In this document: piece by piece, positions 6,401 through 7,319 of the stretch
Numbering within the stretch: the stretch's first letter is position 1
How the letters are laid out: each line of letters begins with the position of its first letter
NCBI GenBank assembly: GCA_023132075.1
Contig: JAGLYT010000076.1
Coordinates: 1 to 7,319 of the forward strand
From: JAGLHV01 sp023132075 [NCBI: bacterium]
Lineage (GTDB): Bacteria > CBDUZB01 > JAGLHV01
Direction: 5' to 3'
DNA: 7,319 nt
Position numbers and translations under genes: made by a program
Notes under the pieces: model-generated
Told to the model about the DNA's origin: nothing
Databases searched by the model: none
The model's input: the letters and a program-made list of their open reading frames with translations, nothing else

Positions 6401-7319
6401 CATCTCTAAACATATCCAGAAATCTAGCTTCCTGAGAAAAAGATTTGTGTATTTTTTTAACCGCAACGAATTTTTCCAGGTTTATTGCCCACGCTTTATA
6501 AACAGAAGCAAATCCTCCTACCCCTATTTCTCTGATTATGTGATACCTATTTCCACTTGCTTTCAAAAATTCTTTTGTTATTTGTTCAAGATTTTCTTTT
6601 GCTGCACCAGAAACAATCTCTTGACTTACATTATCCTCTTTTTCTATTGCTTTTGCTATCGCCTCCTTCAATTGGCTGGCAGAAATAGGTTTTACTAAAC
6701 AGGCATTAGCATAATCTCTTATTTCCTCTTCCAAGTTTTCTTTAGAAGATTCATCAATTACAATTATATAATAGGCTTCCTTATCAATATCCCTAAGTTT
6801 TTTAATTGTTTCTAACCCATCCCCATCAGACAATTGATAATCAACCACTATTACATTAAAAATAATTTTACCAACCTTTTCAATCGCTTCTTCCCGGGTA
6901 AAAACACAAGTAACAACACACTCCTTCTTTCTCAAAACGTCAGACATAAACTTTGTTGATTGGGGATCATTATCAACTATCAGTATACTTTCTCCCCCAT
7001 GCTCAAATCGGCTAAAAGCTTTTTCTTTTTTCTTATGCATTTTTTTCTCTTTAAACTCCTTAGTTGCTTTTTTCTCTTCCTCTGCTTTCTTGTGCTCTTC
7101 TTCTTTTTTCTCCTCAGCGGCTTTTTTCTCTTCCTCTTCCTTCCTGCTCCTCTCTTCCTCTTCCTTCCTGCTCCTCTCTTCCTCTTCCTTCCTGCTCCTC
7201 TCTTCCTCTTCAGCTGCTATTCTCTCTTCCTCTTCCTTCCTGCGCTTCTCTTCTTCTTTTTCTTTCTCAACTGCTATTCTTTCTTCCTCTACCCTCCTGC
7301 GCATCTCTTCTTCTTTTTT
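3411..7319 (-). CDS. Receiver-Ser/Thr kinase-TM-PEGA-TPR signalling protein, 5'-partial
   Basis: This appears to be a membrane-bound Hanks-type Ser/Thr protein kinase with a fused two-component receiver domain. Numbers count from the in-frame ATG at 7304. The frame stays open through the window edge (KKEEE before that Met), so the true start lies upstream. Residues 1-97 are an E/K/R-rich helix. The receiver is at about 106-222 with D111, D113, phospho-acceptor D155 and K205. The kinase is at about 254-530 with the glycine loop GVGGFASVY, K283, E302, HRDISPGN (389-396), DFG (409-411) and SPE (436-438). A charged linker (550-660) precedes one membrane span at about 664-682, with Lys/Arg on the kinase side, which makes the kinase cytoplasmic. 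PEGA domains lie at about 703-774 (PSGA), 797-863 (literal PEGA) and 898-965 (PQGA). Two PEGA-like beta domains (966-1040, 1042-1120) and TPR-like helices (1123-1297) follow. Kinase function and PEGA calls are firm; the ligand and substrates are unknown. Confidence 0.93.
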   Translation of the reverse strand, partial: KKEEEMRRRVEEERIAVEKEKEEEKRRKEEEERIAAEEEERSRKEEEERSRKEEEERSRKEEEEKKAAEEKKEEEHKKAEEEKKATKEFKEKKMHKKKEKAFSRFEHGGESILIVDNDPQSTKFMSDVLRKKECVVTCVFTREEAIEKVGKIIFNVIVVDYQLSDGDGLETIKKLRDIDKEAYYIIVIDESSKENLEEEIRDYANACLVKPISASQLKEAIAKAIEKEDNVSQEIVSGAAKENLEQITKEFLKASGNRYHIIREIGVGGFASVYKAWAINLEKFVAVKKIHKSFSQEARFLDMFRDEAVNSSKLEHENIVRVIDFLKTANNIYYIIMEYVKGCNLYDLLEKCQEQERKISFDLASHIVSEVLKGLKYAHSKVDEITGEPLGIVHRDISPGNIMVYFDGRIKITDFGIAKATTRYIAKAKKGALRGKVAYMSPEQARGDVELDYRSDIYSIGIVLYRLLTGQWPFEGSTDYDVWEKVKKGRVNLQLLKETGVPDNLAKTVTKSLKKDREKRYQYDEDIFVDLQEYLHKQKKYSHMLKGEFKEFIYGNLKNEIQREEENSKKESNRSRRAAIEQETTVEKVKANDSSAKQKPFFVLPETEEKETQKEIKKEMNEVEKEVKKEVKKKVKKKGEKEKIAIEGEPREKTVFDFVLDTANRYKKMIIRVSLSLLIGVIGFVALDTFQHWTSLGTEIYNFFWPPTLSVDTIPSGASVSLVSDNMENVLKNNAFSPVYISKILPGNYTLMLKKEGYKDIERRITVFGIEKGKQDIKLDGVDTTDNDKKNKMNLIAIPFEIGLEINSLPEGAEIYIDGKKLPGKTPLIQNIKVGEHTVKLVMDGFNDLGNIEKITMRGQCNVNLVKDASDQEGIDRRYWDINSSVVDDGLINYTLLGTFWKEISLNSSPQGAAIYVDDSKTAWGTTPQKISIKIGEYKIKLEKPEFLPWVSTIKVNADTEVNINPVLKKWIYFYAYEKGDPKKDINASVYVKGTAINGKKTPFKYPLLINAYDISFKKLPKYESRSFKVNINDKKVVKAILKPKPIVLKIVAKNIANERNIHDAYILLNNKWVGQTNEKGVWKKFLKAGKYKIKVGKQKEYEAMEVTKGLKWGDKEVKVSFSLMAISKDKEKLFEKGVKYYKDGKLIKAKKTLNKLLKVNPNDKKALKYLDKINKEIAKKEAEEIKRKCKILSAQAKEDFKDKRWLTTYDKYSQILNLSPDDKKMVNDSERYVTYINKIMDNIAQGVRPVDRSKDLFYAIGFCYYRDGDFKRAVAEWERVLNLDPGDAEIKEFIKKVKRKM
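7141..7212 (-). repeat. Three tandem 24-bp repeats in the kinase N-terminal helix
   Basis: Three head-to-tail copies of a 24-base unit (7141-7164, 7165-7188, 7189-7212) are identical except for the last base of the third. They encode EEEERSRK three times (residues 32-55). Diverged E/K/R-rich copies flank them on both sides. The plus strand here is almost pure pyrimidine. Near-identity at the DNA level, including codon choice, indicates recent duplication by slippage or unequal crossing-over, so copy number may vary between strains. Confidence 0.9.

Noticed and set aside
6372-6698. Plus-strand open frame over the kinase domain
   Set aside because: It is antisense to conserved kinase and receiver sequence, and its Phe/Tyr/Cys-rich product is typical of shadow frames in AT-rich genes.
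7141-7212. CRISPR-like or intergenic satellite repeat
   Set aside because: The units are directly adjacent without spacers, are a multiple of three, and stay in frame within the kinase gene, so they are a coding tandem repeat.

Overview
The window is AT-rich (about one third G+C by eye), and every credible gene is on the minus strand, so transcription runs from high to low coordinates. The gene order rpsF-ssb-rpsR-(DUF2232 membrane protein)-rplI, a large Hanks-type kinase with PEGA and TPR domains, and the lack of transfer signs point to a core chromosomal segment of a bacterium. The kinase family style (HRD-I-S-P-G-N catalytic loop, GKVAYMSPEQ activation segment) resembles myxobacterial/deltaproteobacterial and several uncultured diderm lineages. 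That placement is an inference, and I cannot name the phylum.

Layout in the direction of transcription. (1) 7319-3411: one very large, 5'-truncated gene for a transmembrane signalling protein. Its order is charged E/K/R helix, response-regulator receiver domain, Ser/Thr protein kinase, charged linker, one membrane span, three clear PEGA domains plus two PEGA-like beta domains, and TPR-like helices. (2) 3410-2784: a gene-free stretch with extreme strand asymmetry (C far exceeds G on the plus strand), several inverted repeats, and a plus-strand intrinsic terminator that abuts the kinase stop codon. (3) A good sigma70-type promoter at 2783-2754, then rpsF (S6), ssb and rpsR (S18, zinc-ribbon type), closely spaced and each with a Shine-Dalgarno sequence. 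(4) A compound hairpin with a U8 tract at 1415-1357, which would end or attenuate the rpsF-ssb-rpsR message. (5) A DUF2232/YybS-like polytopic membrane protein, then rplI (L9), which leaves the window at base 1.

The ribosomal cluster links translation (S6 and S18 bind as a pair on the 30S platform; L9 is on the 50S subunit) to replication and repair (SSB). The membrane protein sits where DUF2232 genes are often found and has no known job. The kinase is probably a separate unit. Its topology suggests that periplasmic PEGA/TPR modules sense or scaffold something while the cytoplasmic receiver and kinase domains carry the signal, so a two-component input and a Ser/Thr kinase output lie in one chain.

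The points most worth a second look are the receiver-kinase-PEGA-TPR fusion with a non-canonical receiver site, the terminator splitting the ribosomal protein cluster, and the orphan plus-strand terminator in the skewed gap.
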